Source of the DNA: Butyricimonas sp. Marseille-P3923
GTDB lineage: Bacteria > Bacteroidota > Bacteroidia > Bacteroidales > Marinifilaceae
Reading direction: 5' to 3'
NCBI RefSeq assembly: GCF_900184685.1
Contig: NZ_FXXL01000007.1
Coordinates: forward strand, 1,240,001-1,304,000
Length of the DNA stretch: 64,000 bases
Shown here: positions 1-9,700 of the stretch, one piece after another
Numbering within the stretch: the first letter of the stretch is position 1
Layout of the letters: the number at the start of each line of letters is the position of its first letter
Translations under genes and position numbers: made by a program
The notes under the pieces: generated by a model
The model's database searches: none
Told to the model about the DNA's origin: nothing
What the model saw: only the letters and a program-made list of their open reading frames with translations

Positions 1-735
1 AATCACCCTCTTGACGTGTTTCCTGGCGTCATGAATATCCTTCAACGGGATATCGTTCAACCATTCTCTCTTTAAAATCCCGTTCACCCTCTCGGCGATA
101 GCGTTATCGTATGGAGAGCCGTCCTGGGTGACGCTGACACGTATCCCGTGCAATTTCAATATCCCCGTGTACAAGGCCGAACAATATTGACCGCCCCTGT
201 CAGAATGATGGATCAAGTCCTTGAAAGAGCCGTGTTCTCCGGTCTCTAGGGCATGGTACAAGGCTTTGACCGGACCAGACGAATCCAGAGTCGGGTGTAC
301 ATCCCAGCCCATGATCCGCCTCGAGTAAGCGTCCGTCACCAGGGAAAGGTAAACAAAACCTTTGCCCGTCGACAGGTAAGTGATATCGCTAACCCATACT
401 TGGTTAGAGCGCTCGACTCGAGAGCCTTTCACCAGGTTCGGGTACTGGTGACGCCACGCGCGGGAATCCGTGGTAATGACGCGATACTTCTTCATTTTTA
501 CCATCAAGTCATGCCGGTGAAGCAAACGGGAAAGCCAATCACGACCAACCATCAAACCGTTACCCGTTAGCATCCGCCACAACTTCAGAACCCCCAAACG
601 AGGCAAATCACGACGGATCTCTTCAACAATGGAAAGAACGTAACGTTCACGTTCTTCCTCGTCGTTACTCGAGCGAAGGCTCTTGTAATAAGCCTGCTTG
701 CTGTAACCTAGCGAGTTGCACAGGTATGCTGTCAT
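1..735 (-). CDS. IS3-family transposase orfB, DDE integrase domain (partial)
   Basis: Leftward frame open from ATG 735 to the window edge (245 codons). It encodes the catalytic half of an IS3 transposase. The start reads MTAYLCNSLGYSKQAYY, typical of IS3 OrfB. An rve-type core follows: the first Asp in VWVSDITYL, the second in HHSDRGGQY, and the Glu in NAIAERVNG. These make up the DDE triad that cuts and joins the element ends. The ATG overlaps the orfA stop as ATGA. The frame is also open upstream through 795, where a slippery site would allow an OrfAB fusion, so the native N-terminus may be the fusion. The C-terminus is missing only because the window ends. Confidence 0.85.
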   Translation of the reverse strand, partial: MTAYLCNSLGYSKQAYYKSLRSSNDEEERERYVLSIVEEIRRDLPRLGVLKLWRMLTGNGLMVGRDWLSRLLHRHDLMVKMKKYRVITTDSRAWRHQYPNLVKGSRVERSNQVWVSDITYLSTGKGFVYLSLVTDAYSRRIMGWDVHPTLDSSGPVKALYHALETGEHGSFKDLIHHSDRGGQYCSALYTGILKLHGIRVSVTQDGSPYDNAIAERVNGILKREWLNDIPLKDIHDARKHVKRVI

Positions 736-1160
736 CGCTTTGCCCTCCCGAGCTTTTTGGCGGTCACTAATCCCGCTAATAACATCTCCTCGTGGTTTTT
801 TTTTACATCCACGTGAAGACGGTCTTTAGCTAACTCAAGCATCAGCTCGTAAGCTTCTACAAGTACCTTTTGTTTCTCTAACTCCTCGCGTAAGTGTTCC
901 AGTTCTTGAACTTCCTTGTCTGTCATTGATAATAAAGTTTTAGGATCATGCACTGGTAAAGATAAGCGTTTATAACTTGCTTCCGACATCACTCGGGGTT
1001 TATATTTAGTCAACCATCCATGGAAGGTAGAAGAACTGACATCATACTTGCTTAAAACCTCCGCGTAATCTAGTTCCTCGATCAAACGATCACGAACTGC
1101 CGACAATTTTACCCGAACGGGGAAATGACGATGTTTGATAATTTTTGCTAATTCTGACAT
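732..1160 (-). CDS. IS3-family transposase orfA (helix-turn-helix)
   Basis: 142-residue protein. Residues 20-60 look like the helix-turn-helix of IS3/IS911 OrfA (YAEVLSKYDVSSSTFHGWL), which would bind the element ends. Residues 78-112 form a heptad-rich, probably coiled-coil segment (EVQELEHLREELEKQ) like the leucine zipper of OrfA proteins. The basic C-terminal end overlaps orfB. Codons near the end contain A AAA AAC in the correct phase for -1 slippage into orfB. It is immediately upstream of orfB and in the same element. No defect is visible. Confidence 0.8.
   Translation of the reverse strand: MSELAKIIKHRHFPVRVKLSAVRDRLIEELDYAEVLSKYDVSSSTFHGWLTKYKPRVMSEASYKRLSLPVHDPKTLLSMTDKEVQELEHLREELEKQKVLVEAYELMLELAKDRLHVDVKKNHEEMLLAGLVTAKKLGRAKR
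795..801 (-). other. Putative -1 ribosomal frameshift heptamer A AAA AAC
   Basis: Within a run of nine A, the heptamer A AAA AAC is phased on orfA codons (Lys then Asn). The -1 frame from this point is open for 20 codons into the orfB ATG and then through orfB, so slippage would yield an OrfAB fusion. Known IS3 elements use the same device. No stimulatory downstream structure was worked out. Confidence 0.55.
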
Positions 1161-1268
1161 TGGTTTACTATGGTTTACAGTAAACTTTTTTCAGGGTAAT
1201 ACAGGGAGAGAAGAGGTAGAGGACAAGACATAGTTCCATTTTATTCTCAAATCACTTTCAATTCAAAA

Positions 1269-1320
1269 ACGTCCGTGAACGTCTTTGAAACGTCTTTGTA
1301 TCGAAGGTGAAACGTCTTTG
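1269..1320 (+). repeat. Helically phased ACGTCTTTG repeats
   Basis: ACGTCTTTG occurs exactly at 1279-1287, 1290-1298 and 1312-1320, and as ACGTCCGTG at 1269-1277. Start-to-start distances are 10, 11 and 22, close to one and two helical turns. The function is unknown. It lies between the IS element and the terminator of the first SusCD locus. Confidence 0.6.
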
Positions 1321-1438
1321 TTCCCTTATTACTCCCTTATCTCTCCGTTATTTCATGGGGTTCTCTTCATCAACACTCCGACAAAAATAGGACTACCGAG
1401 TTCTATCGGCATCACGGGAAATACATGGATATTGTATG

Positions 1439-1472
1439 AAAAAAGACCGGGTTCTATTCAAACCCGATCTTT
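1439..1472 (-). terminator. Intrinsic terminator of first SusCD locus
   Basis: Twelve-base arms 1442-1453 and 1461-1472 (AAAGACCGGGTT / AACCCGATCTTT, one G-U pair on the transcript) close a short loop. On the minus strand the stem is followed by a run of T (1444-1439). It sits 55 bases after the stop of the last gene of the locus. Confidence 0.7.
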
Positions 1473-1526
1473 ACAACACAACTTAGTCATGAACGATATC
1501 ACAACTCCAATACACGTTTTTTGTTA

Positions 1527-2759
1527 TCACTCGACATCTTTGATATATACTAATGCCACGCAACCACTTCCTATCCAAGGATCAAGAGCCTTATTCGTTT
1601 TCGGATCGAAAGGCAGAATACCATCGCTCTCATCCCCAAACATTCCGTATATCAGCCCGGTCGTCGGGTCGTACACCTGATCGACAAAATAATTATCAAT
1701 GGTTGCAATAACCGGATTGTTATAGTCATCGCCATACCACTCGTATTCTTCACCAAATTCATGTACGGTTGTTTTAGCTGTAGCGTCCTCTCCTTCATTG
1801 TTCTTGAATACATAATGATTATCACCTGTTTTCACAAAACGGAAAGATTTCATCATATCCTCTGCTGCAGGATAATCATAATAATCATCAGTCAAATCTG
1901 CAACGATGGATATATGATACGCAACATCCCCCATATCAAGACGCAAACCGGCAAATATATAGCTTTCTCCATATAAGAATGTACCACCCGTGGAATAAAG
2001 ACGTCTGTAAGGCGCTTCCAATTGATCGGTGTAAGTTTGTAAAAGAGTGACATTTCCATCGCATTCAACAGAATACAAGCAAATATCATAGCTATCAGTA
2101 TCATAAGTCAAAGCGTATAATTTTTCACCATCCGTGCTGATAGAGAAACAACGACCGGCATCTGCCCAATCGATCTTTCCGCCTTTACCCGCTTTGATAT
2201 CGTAATAACGCAATTCATAAGTACTCTTGTTATCCACGAATGTGATGGCTTTATAATACACCACGCCATGATTGTCCGCAACAATACCCTCGATGTCACT
2301 ATCCAGTGTAAACAACGCCTTGCCTCTCCTTTGGGTGGCAACGTCGATCGGACACACGGAATTTGTCGTTTCATCGGCAAACACGCCATACAAAGTAGCT
2401 TCAATATCCGGAGCCTCTTCAAAAGTCAGATCACCCAACTCGTATGATTTCCCGCCTTGTAGCAAAATCACTTTACATTTACCGGTCACTTCTGCCGGAG
2501 CCTTAAAGGTTATTCCGGCATCGGTAACTTCGACAATCGCGGCATCGATAGCCTCGGCAGCCCCTTCCGGTTTTACTTGTATCTTGCAATCCTGTGCGAA
2601 TCCCTTACCCGCAATCGTTACATTGTCCCCGACAACGGGATTTACCGTCGGCAGTTGCAAATCAGTAATAGGCATTTTGGGTTCCTCCAGATTATCCTTA
2701 TCATCGGAACAGGCAATAAAACTTGCCAACAAGCAAAATAATAACATTAATCTTTTCAT
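1527..2759 (-). CDS. Lipoprotein with IPT/TIG domain
   Basis: 410 residues. A lipoprotein signal peptide ends at LLASFIAC with Cys17. It is followed by SDDKDN, resembling the acidic surface-export signal of Bacteroidetes lipoproteins. Residues about 35-115 match an IPT/TIG immunoglobulin-like fold (PTVNPVVGDNVTIAGKGF ... GKCKVILLQGG). The remaining 290 residues, rich in Tyr, Asp and Gly with repeated strand-like blocks (YELRYYDIKAGK, KLYALTYDTDSYD), resemble a beta-propeller but are not assigned. It is the last gene of the first sigma/FecR/SusCD locus, 92 bases after the thioredoxin gene and before a terminator. A surface substrate-binding or accessory role is inferred; no catalytic residues are recognised. 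Confidence 0.7.
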   Translation of the reverse strand: MKRLMLLFCLLASFIACSDDKDNLEEPKMPITDLQLPTVNPVVGDNVTIAGKGFAQDCKIQVKPEGAAEAIDAAIVEVTDAGITFKAPAEVTGKCKVILLQGGKSYELGDLTFEEAPDIEATLYGVFADETTNSVCPIDVATQRRGKALFTLDSDIEGIVADNHGVVYYKAITFVDNKSTYELRYYDIKAGKGGKIDWADAGRCFSISTDGEKLYALTYDTDSYDICLYSVECDGNVTLLQTYTDQLEAPYRRLYSTGGTFLYGESYIFAGLRLDMGDVAYHISIVADLTDDYYDYPAAEDMMKSFRFVKTGDNHYVFKNNEGEDATAKTTVHEFGEEYEWYGDDYNNPVIATIDNYFVDQVYDPTTGLIYGMFGDESDGILPFDPKTNKALDPWIGSGCVALVYIKDVE

Positions 2760-2851
2760 GGTCTTTCTTTTTTTTCACCTTGTACCCCAAAAGGTTCTGT
2801 TAGTGTTAATATGGACGAAGAGGTAGGGTATGAATAAACCTCTTCCTGTAA

Positions 2852-4126
2852 TTATTCTTCTAATTTCTTTACATATTCCTGTACCGCCGCCGACAAACCG
2901 GGATTATTGAATTGCAGGGAAATCACGTAAGCCTGATCATAACACTTCTTCGCATCCTCCTTGCTTCCCGAAGCCTTGTAACAATCGCCCAGCATCAGCA
3001 AACAACGCATCTGCATCTCCGGCTGCAACTTGCTTTTCAGAGCTTCGTTCAACCAACTGATTCCCTGACGTGCCACTTCCGGCGTGATCTTTTCCCCCAG
3101 TACTTCATACAGCGACTCCAACGCCCCGATATAATCCTGAGGACGAATACCTTTACCCAAGCCCGCGAAATATTTCTCCATGTACGAACGGTACTTTTCG
3201 ACATCCTTCTTGTTGTACAGGTAATACTCCGCATCAAACAGTAGCTTTAAACCGGAATACGTGTCCATCCCCCCGAAATTCATGATAGAATCATACACGA
3301 CCTTCAAATCTCCCCGCACGCGCTCCAACTCCTCCCGGTAGCTCATATCACCTTTTTTCGCCAACTCTTCCATCCAAGGATAACTCAACATGAACAGGAA
3401 ATTGGAAACCTCGTTCCGATCAATCACTCGCGCGTAATCATCAAAGTGCAACAACACAAATTCAAACACCTCGTCTTTCTTCCCCATCCCCGTGTGGTAT
3501 ATAGAGAAAATCTTCAAGTCATTCGCCGTGATACAATCTTCCAACGGTCTTTGCTTCCGGTAATCGGCGTATAACTTCTCGATCCGGTATTCCCATTTGT
3601 CATGATCCTGACCGGACAAGCGGGCGATATACCCCGGGGCTTCCAACAGAATCTCCTGCATCAGTGTTTGATTCTTCCTGTCCTTCTTCAGTTTCTCGTA
3701 AAGCTGGTCCACGGGCAACACTTCCTTCAATGCCAACCGGGCAAAACGGAGAAAACCGTTCTTGTCGGTAGCCCCCAGTTGCCGCCCCAGCACGTTGCCC
3801 TCCGTGTCCAGAATCAACATATTCGGGTACGCCGTGACGCCGTATCGCTTCACTTCCGGCAGGTACGCCTTGTCCTCGGCATTAATCTGATAATTGATAA
3901 AATGTTCGTTGAAATACTCCCCGACCTCGTCGTCCGGGAATACATTTTTGGACATCAGTTGACAAGGTCCGCACCACGTGGTGTAGAAATCGACAAACAC
4001 CTTCTTGTTCTCTGCTTTCGCCTGCTTCAAGGCATCTTGGAAGGAACCCTTGAAAAAACGGATACCTTCCCCTCTTGCCCCGGCAGCGAAAATACATATC
4101 ATTAATAATAACACGCTCTTTCTCAT
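2852..4126 (-). CDS. Exported thioredoxin-fold protein
   Basis: 424 residues. The N-terminal 19 residues are a signal peptide. Residues 25-140 are a thioredoxin fold: VFVDFYTTWCGPC places the redox pair at Cys52/Cys55, and the cis-Pro region is GVTAYPNMLILD. The long C-terminal half (150-424) is predicted alpha-helical, ending in a tetratricopeptide-like stretch (MLGDCYKASGSKEDAKKCYDQA). The protein would act in the periplasm as a disulphide reductase or isomerase. It follows the small lipoprotein gene by 14 bases in the first SusCD locus. The corresponding position in the second locus is taken by TldD/TldE, so this is a locus-specific accessory. Its partner is unknown. Confidence 0.85.
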   Translation of the reverse strand: MRKSVLLLMICIFAAGARGEGIRFFKGSFQDALKQAKAENKKVFVDFYTTWCGPCQLMSKNVFPDDEVGEYFNEHFINYQINAEDKAYLPEVKRYGVTAYPNMLILDTEGNVLGRQLGATDKNGFLRFARLALKEVLPVDQLYEKLKKDRKNQTLMQEILLEAPGYIARLSGQDHDKWEYRIEKLYADYRKQRPLEDCITANDLKIFSIYHTGMGKKDEVFEFVLLHFDDYARVIDRNEVSNFLFMLSYPWMEELAKKGDMSYREELERVRGDLKVVYDSIMNFGGMDTYSGLKLLFDAEYYLYNKKDVEKYRSYMEKYFAGLGKGIRPQDYIGALESLYEVLGEKITPEVARQGISWLNEALKSKLQPEMQMRCLLMLGDCYKASGSKEDAKKCYDQAYVISLQFNNPGLSAAVQEYVKKLEE

Positions 4127-4140
4127 AACCTTTCATTTTA

Positions 4141-4557
4141 TTATTCCACTATAAAAGTAAACACGTCAGGGATTACCTCGGAATATCCCTCGTTCGACAC
4201 CCTGACGGAAACCACGTAATGCCCCACGGGCACGCTTACTTTCAAGGGAAACTCCATTCTTCCGCCTCCCCGGATATTCAGGAAACTTTTGAACATGGCG
4301 GCATCGCCGTCCTCGGAAGTCACGTCTACGATCTCGAACAGAACGGGAGCCGTACCGTCAACTCCCTGACATTTCGGGGATACCCAAGGAGCATTGTTCA
4401 TCTTCCGGTAAGCATCTTTCAGCGGATCCAACTCCTTGCGAATAATCATCGTGTCGGGTACGTATTGTGCGTTACCCGTTTCAAGGTACCCCGGCGTGGG
4501 GTTGTGACATCCCCACCAAACTAATATCACCCCTATCAAAACCAAATATTTTTTCAT
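4141..4557 (-). CDS. Small lipoprotein, unrecognised family (paralogue at 15805-16230)
   Basis: 138 residues from the chosen ATG at 4557; an in-frame ATG three codons upstream (4566) leaves GGAGAG directly before the chosen start. The lipobox is VILVWWGC. The mature part shares with the second-locus paralogue a conserved YxPDTMI block near the start, a G-rich patch (RGGGRMEFPLK against AGGGVMRYPYK) and the C-terminal pattern PxGxYxVSVRxxxxGYSxVxxDxFTFI. This suggests one beta-sandwich domain. It lies 13 bases after the fasciclin-like gene. Constant presence beside SusD and the fasciclin-like protein suggests an outer-membrane accessory of the SusCD complex. The function is not known. Confidence 0.7.
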   Translation of the reverse strand: MKKYLVLIGVILVWWGCHNPTPGYLETGNAQYVPDTMIIRKELDPLKDAYRKMNNAPWVSPKCQGVDGTAPVLFEIVDVTSEDGDAAMFKSFLNIRGGGRMEFPLKVSVPVGHYVVSVRVSNEGYSEVIPDVFTFIVE

Positions 4558-4570
4558 CTCTCCCATGCTA

Positions 4571-5263
4571 TTAATGATTAACTATTGCCCAATATCTATC
4601 CGTGTACATCTCTCCCAAATTATAACTGTACGGCAACGAATGTACCATCCCGTTCGTCGGTTTCACGCCGATTGTAGCCATACCGATGTCCTTGATTTTC
4701 TTGCCCTCGCCGTCAACCGATGCCATTTCCACGATAACCGGTCCCATCTCGGGAATATTCATGTAAGGTTCCTGTATCGTCCACAACCACACCCGGTTAC
4801 CCCAACGAGTGGTAAAAATATTGCCCCCGCCGTCCATTTTTTGTTCCTCGTTATAGGTAGCCCTCGCGATATCATCGCGGGCGATAATCCCCTCTACCAC
4901 GTGGCTCAACACGATTTTCCGGCATATTTCGACAGGTACCCGTTGGATACTCTTGTAACCGTGAATCACGTATTCCTTGTCCGTGTTTCCCACGCCACCT
5001 ATCTTATCCCAGAAAAACCACTTGCGAATGGTGATATTCGTGGGTCCCAAAAAAGTGAAATCCTCCTTTTCGAACATCTCTCGTAATCCCGCGCGATCAA
5101 TAATCTTCACGATAGAATCCCAATCGTAGTGATTACTCTGCAAGTATTCATACATATTACCCCGGAATTCCTCCTCGCAAACTCCCGTATCGATATAGTC
5201 GTATTTTGTACCGCAAGCCGTAAATACACCCGCCACGACCAGTATAAACAGTATCTTTTTCAT
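4571..5263 (-). CDS. Fasciclin-like (FAS1) lipoprotein
   Basis: 230 residues with lipobox VVAGVFTAC (Cys17). The segment from about 35 to 165 looks like one FAS1 domain: YEYLQSNHYDWDSIVKIIDRA, then the hallmark FTFLGPTNITIR, and a second block VEICRKIVLSHVVEGIIARD. The paralogue at 16248-16931 shares this pattern. FAS1 domains mediate adhesion or protein contact. Here, between SusD and a small lipoprotein, it is probably an extra extracellular lipoprotein of the uptake complex. It starts 3 bases after the SusD stop, so tight co-translation is expected. No catalytic function is implied. Confidence 0.7.
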   Translation of the reverse strand: MKKILFILVVAGVFTACGTKYDYIDTGVCEEEFRGNMYEYLQSNHYDWDSIVKIIDRAGLREMFEKEDFTFLGPTNITIRKWFFWDKIGGVGNTDKEYVIHGYKSIQRVPVEICRKIVLSHVVEGIIARDDIARATYNEEQKMDGGGNIFTTRWGNRVWLWTIQEPYMNIPEMGPVIVEMASVDGEGKKIKDIGMATIGVKPTNGMVHSLPYSYNLGEMYTDRYWAIVNH

Positions 5264-5266
5264 AGC

Positions 5267-6784
5267 TTATTTCATTTTTGACGCCCAAAACGTGTTCTGG
5301 ATCATTAAATCATTTTGTGAAAATGCAGTTTGGGGAACAGGCAGGTAAAGAGCCCCGTCTTTCACGTCCTCAACCGACAAATCGTTAAAACCTCCCTGCA
5401 ACTCCGTTTTCCAATACCCGTTACGAACCACGTCGTAATAACGGTGTCCCTCGTACAACAACTCCTTCTCCCGCTCCTTGAAAATATCGTATTGCAAATC
5501 CCCGCTATCACCTTCGGCAGGCCATAACTTCGCTTCCGCCCGATCGCGGATTACGTTCAGATCGGCTTTCGCTCCCGCCGGGTCATTCATCTTTACCCGG
5601 CACTCCGCGCGCAACAGGTACATATCCGCCAACCGGAAAATAACCCGGTTCACATCCATCCCTTTAAGCCAGACTTCCCCGGCAACCGATGCCCCGTAAC
5701 GGGCATACCGCCACTTATAGAGATAAGCCAATCCCGCTTCCTGCCATTCCGGATCATCCAGATGGTAGAAATAAGCCTCCCGACGTGCATCCCCTGCCGG
5801 GAACAAAGAATTTACTTCTGCTATCGTTATTCCAAAATCCTTATCTTTAATATCCATCTTTTCCTCGGTCTTCACGATCGGGGCGCCAATCATGGAATAA
5901 GCGGGTAAAAAAGCGGAGTAAGTACTGGCATCCTGATAATTAATTTCCAACTCGAAAATACTCTCCGCACTTTTCCTGTGCATCACCTCGGCACAAACCT
6001 CTTCCGGGTTCTCCGCAAGAGTATAGACACCCACTTCGTCGCGATACTTTTCCTCGATCAACTTACTCGCCCATTTCTCCGCCTTCTTCAAATCCTCCTG
6101 ACCACCGACCACGTGAGCCTTCCACGCGTACAGGTGAGCCAACAGGGCTGCAACACTTCCCTTACACCCGTATTGCTTCGAGGTCAACGCTTTGTTATTC
6201 GAGTTTTTCAGACCGCTGAACTTGGGCAACATGTCATACGCCCGTAAGGCGGCATGAATAGCCGTGTCCAAAACGACGGATGCCGGGCTTTTGGCGTATT
6301 TATCAATGTAATTGCTTCCTTTCGTGATAACAGCATCACCCCACATCCGTACCAAGTAAAAATAGCACATGGCTTTCACGAATTCTCCCTGACCACAATA
6401 AAAACGTACCCGTTCGGGAGCCACATCCTTGGCTTTTTTGTAATTATCGAAAAACAAATCCACGATAGCAAGCGTATTGTAGTAAGTTTTCCATTGCTGT
6501 TGATTAGAATGATTCAACAAATAGTCGGTATTCAACCCGCGTATTTTATTTATATCAGATCCCTGCCTCACGACATCCACCCGAAGCCCCATAAATTCAT
6601 GTTGAGTCACCCCGGTCAAAGCTGTTCTCAAATTCCCGTGCATTTGTATTACTACCGCTTCCAAATCCTGTTCCGTCGTGAAATAGTGTTCAAACGTCAC
6701 CCCGTTCTTCGGTTCCAAATCAAGAAGCGAATCACAAGAAGCACACAGCAACACGACCAGTACACTATATAAAAATCTTTTCAT
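5267..6784 (-). CDS. SusD/RagB-family outer-membrane lipoprotein
   Basis: 505 residues. Lipobox LLCASC (Cys17) is followed by DSLLDLEPKNGVTFEHYF, the usual SusD start. Helical TPR-like segments (GEFVKAMCYFYLVRMWGD; GSVAALLAHLYAWKAH) and the C-terminal signature MYLLRAECRVKMNDPAGAKADLN, then EREKELLYEGHRYYDVVRNG, are characteristic. SusD proteins cap the SusC barrel at the cell surface and hold the ligand. It lies 12 bases after susC. It lacks any obvious carbohydrate enzyme partner; neighbours are fasciclin-like, thioredoxin-like and IPT lipoproteins. Confidence 0.93.
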   Translation of the reverse strand: MKRFLYSVLVVLLCASCDSLLDLEPKNGVTFEHYFTTEQDLEAVVIQMHGNLRTALTGVTQHEFMGLRVDVVRQGSDINKIRGLNTDYLLNHSNQQQWKTYYNTLAIVDLFFDNYKKAKDVAPERVRFYCGQGEFVKAMCYFYLVRMWGDAVITKGSNYIDKYAKSPASVVLDTAIHAALRAYDMLPKFSGLKNSNNKALTSKQYGCKGSVAALLAHLYAWKAHVVGGQEDLKKAEKWASKLIEEKYRDEVGVYTLAENPEEVCAEVMHRKSAESIFELEINYQDASTYSAFLPAYSMIGAPIVKTEEKMDIKDKDFGITIAEVNSLFPAGDARREAYFYHLDDPEWQEAGLAYLYKWRYARYGASVAGEVWLKGMDVNRVIFRLADMYLLRAECRVKMNDPAGAKADLNVIRDRAEAKLWPAEGDSGDLQYDIFKEREKELLYEGHRYYDVVRNGYWKTELQGGFNDLSVEDVKDGALYLPVPQTAFSQNDLMIQNTFWASKMK

Positions 6785-6796
6785 AATCTACCTCGT

Positions 6797-9700
6797 TTAA
6801 AAATTTACAGTCAAACCAAAAGTCCATTTCCGCGCCAAGGGATAAGTACGACCGTCGTCGAACCCTGTCCCGATATTCGCCACTTCCGGGTCAAGCCCCG
6901 AATAATTTGACAACAGGAATAGGTCTTCTCCCGTCACGAAAATCCGGATACCGTCCAACCACAACTTCTTCATGATACGCTTCGGAAGATTGTACCCTAT
7001 CGTCAGTTGTTTTAACCTGCAATAATGCACGTTTTCCAGTGAAGCTGTTGTTTGTCCGGTTATATTAATCAACGTGGAATTGCCATACAAACCGAGAGTC
7101 TGGTACTTACTCCCGTCACCGGCATACTGCCAAAAATCGGACAATGACACATCCGCGAAAACGGGATAAACTCCCAATCTTCCCTGAAGGGTACTATACT
7201 TGAACTGATTCACCATCTTACGCCCGAGCGTGTAAGTCAACAAAATATTCACGTCAAAATTCTTCCATTTAATCTCGTTCACAAGCCCGCCGTAAGCCTG
7301 TGGCAAAGTGGTCCCGGAATAAACCAAATCATCTTCCGTGATCTGCCCGTCGCCGTCAATATCCGCGATACGGCGCATTCCCTTCGTGAAAAAATATTCC
7401 TCGTCCCCTTCCGGTGACAACATCTGTTTTTTACCGGACTGATCGAATATATACGGGACATCGGCATCACTCTCGATCATCCCCAAATCCTTGAAAAGAT
7501 AAATCCCGCTCAACGGTTTGCCAATCACCTTGTCATAGAAATCTCTCCCCGAGTAACTCTTCCGGAAACGATTCCAGTTCCGGGATATATTGAAACGCGT
7601 ACGCCATTTCACTTCCGTGTCCCTCAGAATGTCGATTTTGGCGTCCAACTCCAACCCCTCGTTGGAAATAGCCATCGTGTTCCGCCATTGTACCCCGTTG
7701 AACCCGTACATATCGCCGGGCAGCGACTCTTTGTTTATCAAGGCACGTGTGTATTTATAGTAATAATCTATGGTCAGGTTCAAGCGATAATTAAAAAAGT
7801 CCATATCCAACCCGAAATCATATTGATCCGATTCTTCCCATTTCAGTTTCCGGTTTATCACGCCCTCGGGCTGCATCCCCTGTACCCCGTCAAAGATCGT
7901 CCCCGGGGACATCAAGCCTTGTGCCAGATACGGGATCGCGAACTGGCTGCCAGAGCGTCCCCAGCTAGCCCGTATCTTCCCGTAATTCAACCACCACGCC
8001 CATTTCATGAACCGCTCGGTAGAAAAAGCCCCCCCGACCGCCAGGGACGGGAACGTAGCCCAACGCACATCCGCACCGAACACGGAAGACCCGTCCCGCC
8101 TCACCGTGGCTTCCAACAAGTATTTTTTGTCATAATTGTAAGCCAGACGCCCGAAATAACTCACCATCGCTGTTTCCGAAAAATCGGAACCATAATCTTT
8201 TAAAGCACGATAATCGTCCACTCTCGGATCGTATATCAAATCCTGAAAACCACTCCCGACATACTCGATCCGGTCACTCGGTCCCCGCAACCCGTGACCG
8301 CTGTTACTCCATTTCTTGCTACCGTCATACGCCAACCCGAACAACAAATCAAAATTGTGCACCTCGTCGAGCGTGAACACGTAACTCAACAAATTCTCGT
8401 TCGACAACAACATATCCCGGGCAATCTCTCCCGAAGATTTACTTTCATTATTATTGTTAGGATCCAGATAACTGGGAGTAAACTGGTTCTGGTTCGCTTG
8501 GGTATAATCCAACGCCAAAGAAGTCGAAACAGACAATCCCTTCAATATCTCGTACCTCAACTGCAAGTTAGCCCTTAAACGGTAAGAAGTGTTATTTTCC
8601 ACTTGCCCGTTCAGCATCTGCAACATTTTTTCTTCTACCGCCCCACCCTTCAAAAGTAACGAAGAGGTATAATTGGGATCGACCGTGAAGCTCTCGTACT
8701 TGAAAGCATCCCCCGATGTCGCACCCCGGCTTCTGTCCGTGTACGCCAGATAAAAACGGCTGTCCACGGTCAACTTCTTCACGGGATTGAAGGAAAGATT
8801 CGTCAACAAATTCACACGGGAAAAGTCACTTCCCGGCATAATCCCCGTTTCCTTGTAATACCCCGCACCAACCATGTAAGTCATCTTTTCCGTACCGCCG
8901 CTTGTCTGGATATTAGCATTCAGTATCTTTCCCGTCCGAAAGATATACTTGTACCAGTTCGTGGAATTGTTGAAAAAAGGGTTCAAGGAATCCTGAACCA
9001 TTCTAATACTCTTTGTTCCCACCCCTAAACCACTATTCCAAAAAGCATCATATATAGCCTCGTTATTAGCAGCCTCCTCGTATGAAGTCGGGTACTTGTA
9101 ATATCCCTTCCCCTTCACCTCGTAGGCATTTCTTTGCGCCCGCATGACCGCCATATGGTACAGGCGTTCCTCCCGTCCGCCCAACTGTGTCGGGGCTTTC
9201 GGCAACACGGAAGCCGAATAGGACAGGTTCACGGAGAACTTCCCCTCGCCCGCACGTCCCTTTTTCGTGGTAATCAATATCACCCCGTTCGCAGCACGTG
9301 AACCGTAAATAGCGGCAGAGGCGGCATCCTTCAACACCTCCACCGACTCTATCGTCGAGGGATCAATCTCCGCTATCGTGTTCGTTCCCGTCACCGGGGA
9401 AGTAAACGAATGCACGGGCACCCCGTCGATCACGTACAGCGGCGAACCGTCGCCCCCTCCCGCTTCATCCAGCCACAAGGAATTGTACCCGCGTACCGCC
9501 ACGTTCGTTCCCCCGCCACCGGGAGAACCCGACTGGATATTCACCCCAACACCCGCCATACGCCCCTGCAACAAGGTTTCCAGACTGGCAGCGGGAATCT
9601 CTTTTATATCATCCGCCTTGATCGATGCTACGGAAGTGATCAACTCCCGTTTCTTTCTCGACCCGTAGGCGATCACCGTCACCTGATCCAAGTCGGAAAC

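Larger units (their letters stand above)
1..1182 (-). mobile_element. IS3-family insertion sequence, left part cut by window edge
   Basis: Two overlapping leftward reading frames (orfA 732-1160, orfB 735 to beyond base 1) with IS3-type products. The promoter-side end lies in or just beyond 1161-1190, where a 6+1+6 palindrome GTTTAC-A-GTAAAC sits at 1170-1182. The opposite end is outside the window, so terminal inverted repeats and target duplication cannot be defined. Confidence 0.8.
1161..1526. other. Spacer between IS element and lipoprotein gene
   Basis: 366 bases without a convincing gene. It holds the IS end region with a palindrome at 1170-1182, three copies of ACGTCTTTG at 1279, 1290 and 1312 plus a degenerate ACGTCCGTG at 1269, and a leftward terminator at 1439-1472. 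An open frame at 1285-1680 on the plus strand is antisense to the lipoprotein gene and not believed. Confidence 0.6.

Noticed and set aside
253-570. Plus-strand 105-codon frame
   Set aside because: Antisense to transposase orfB, which has clear DDE motifs in the minus frame.
1285-1680. Plus-strand 131-codon frame
   Set aside because: Covers a terminator and the 3' end of the lipoprotein gene in antisense; no signal peptide or domain.
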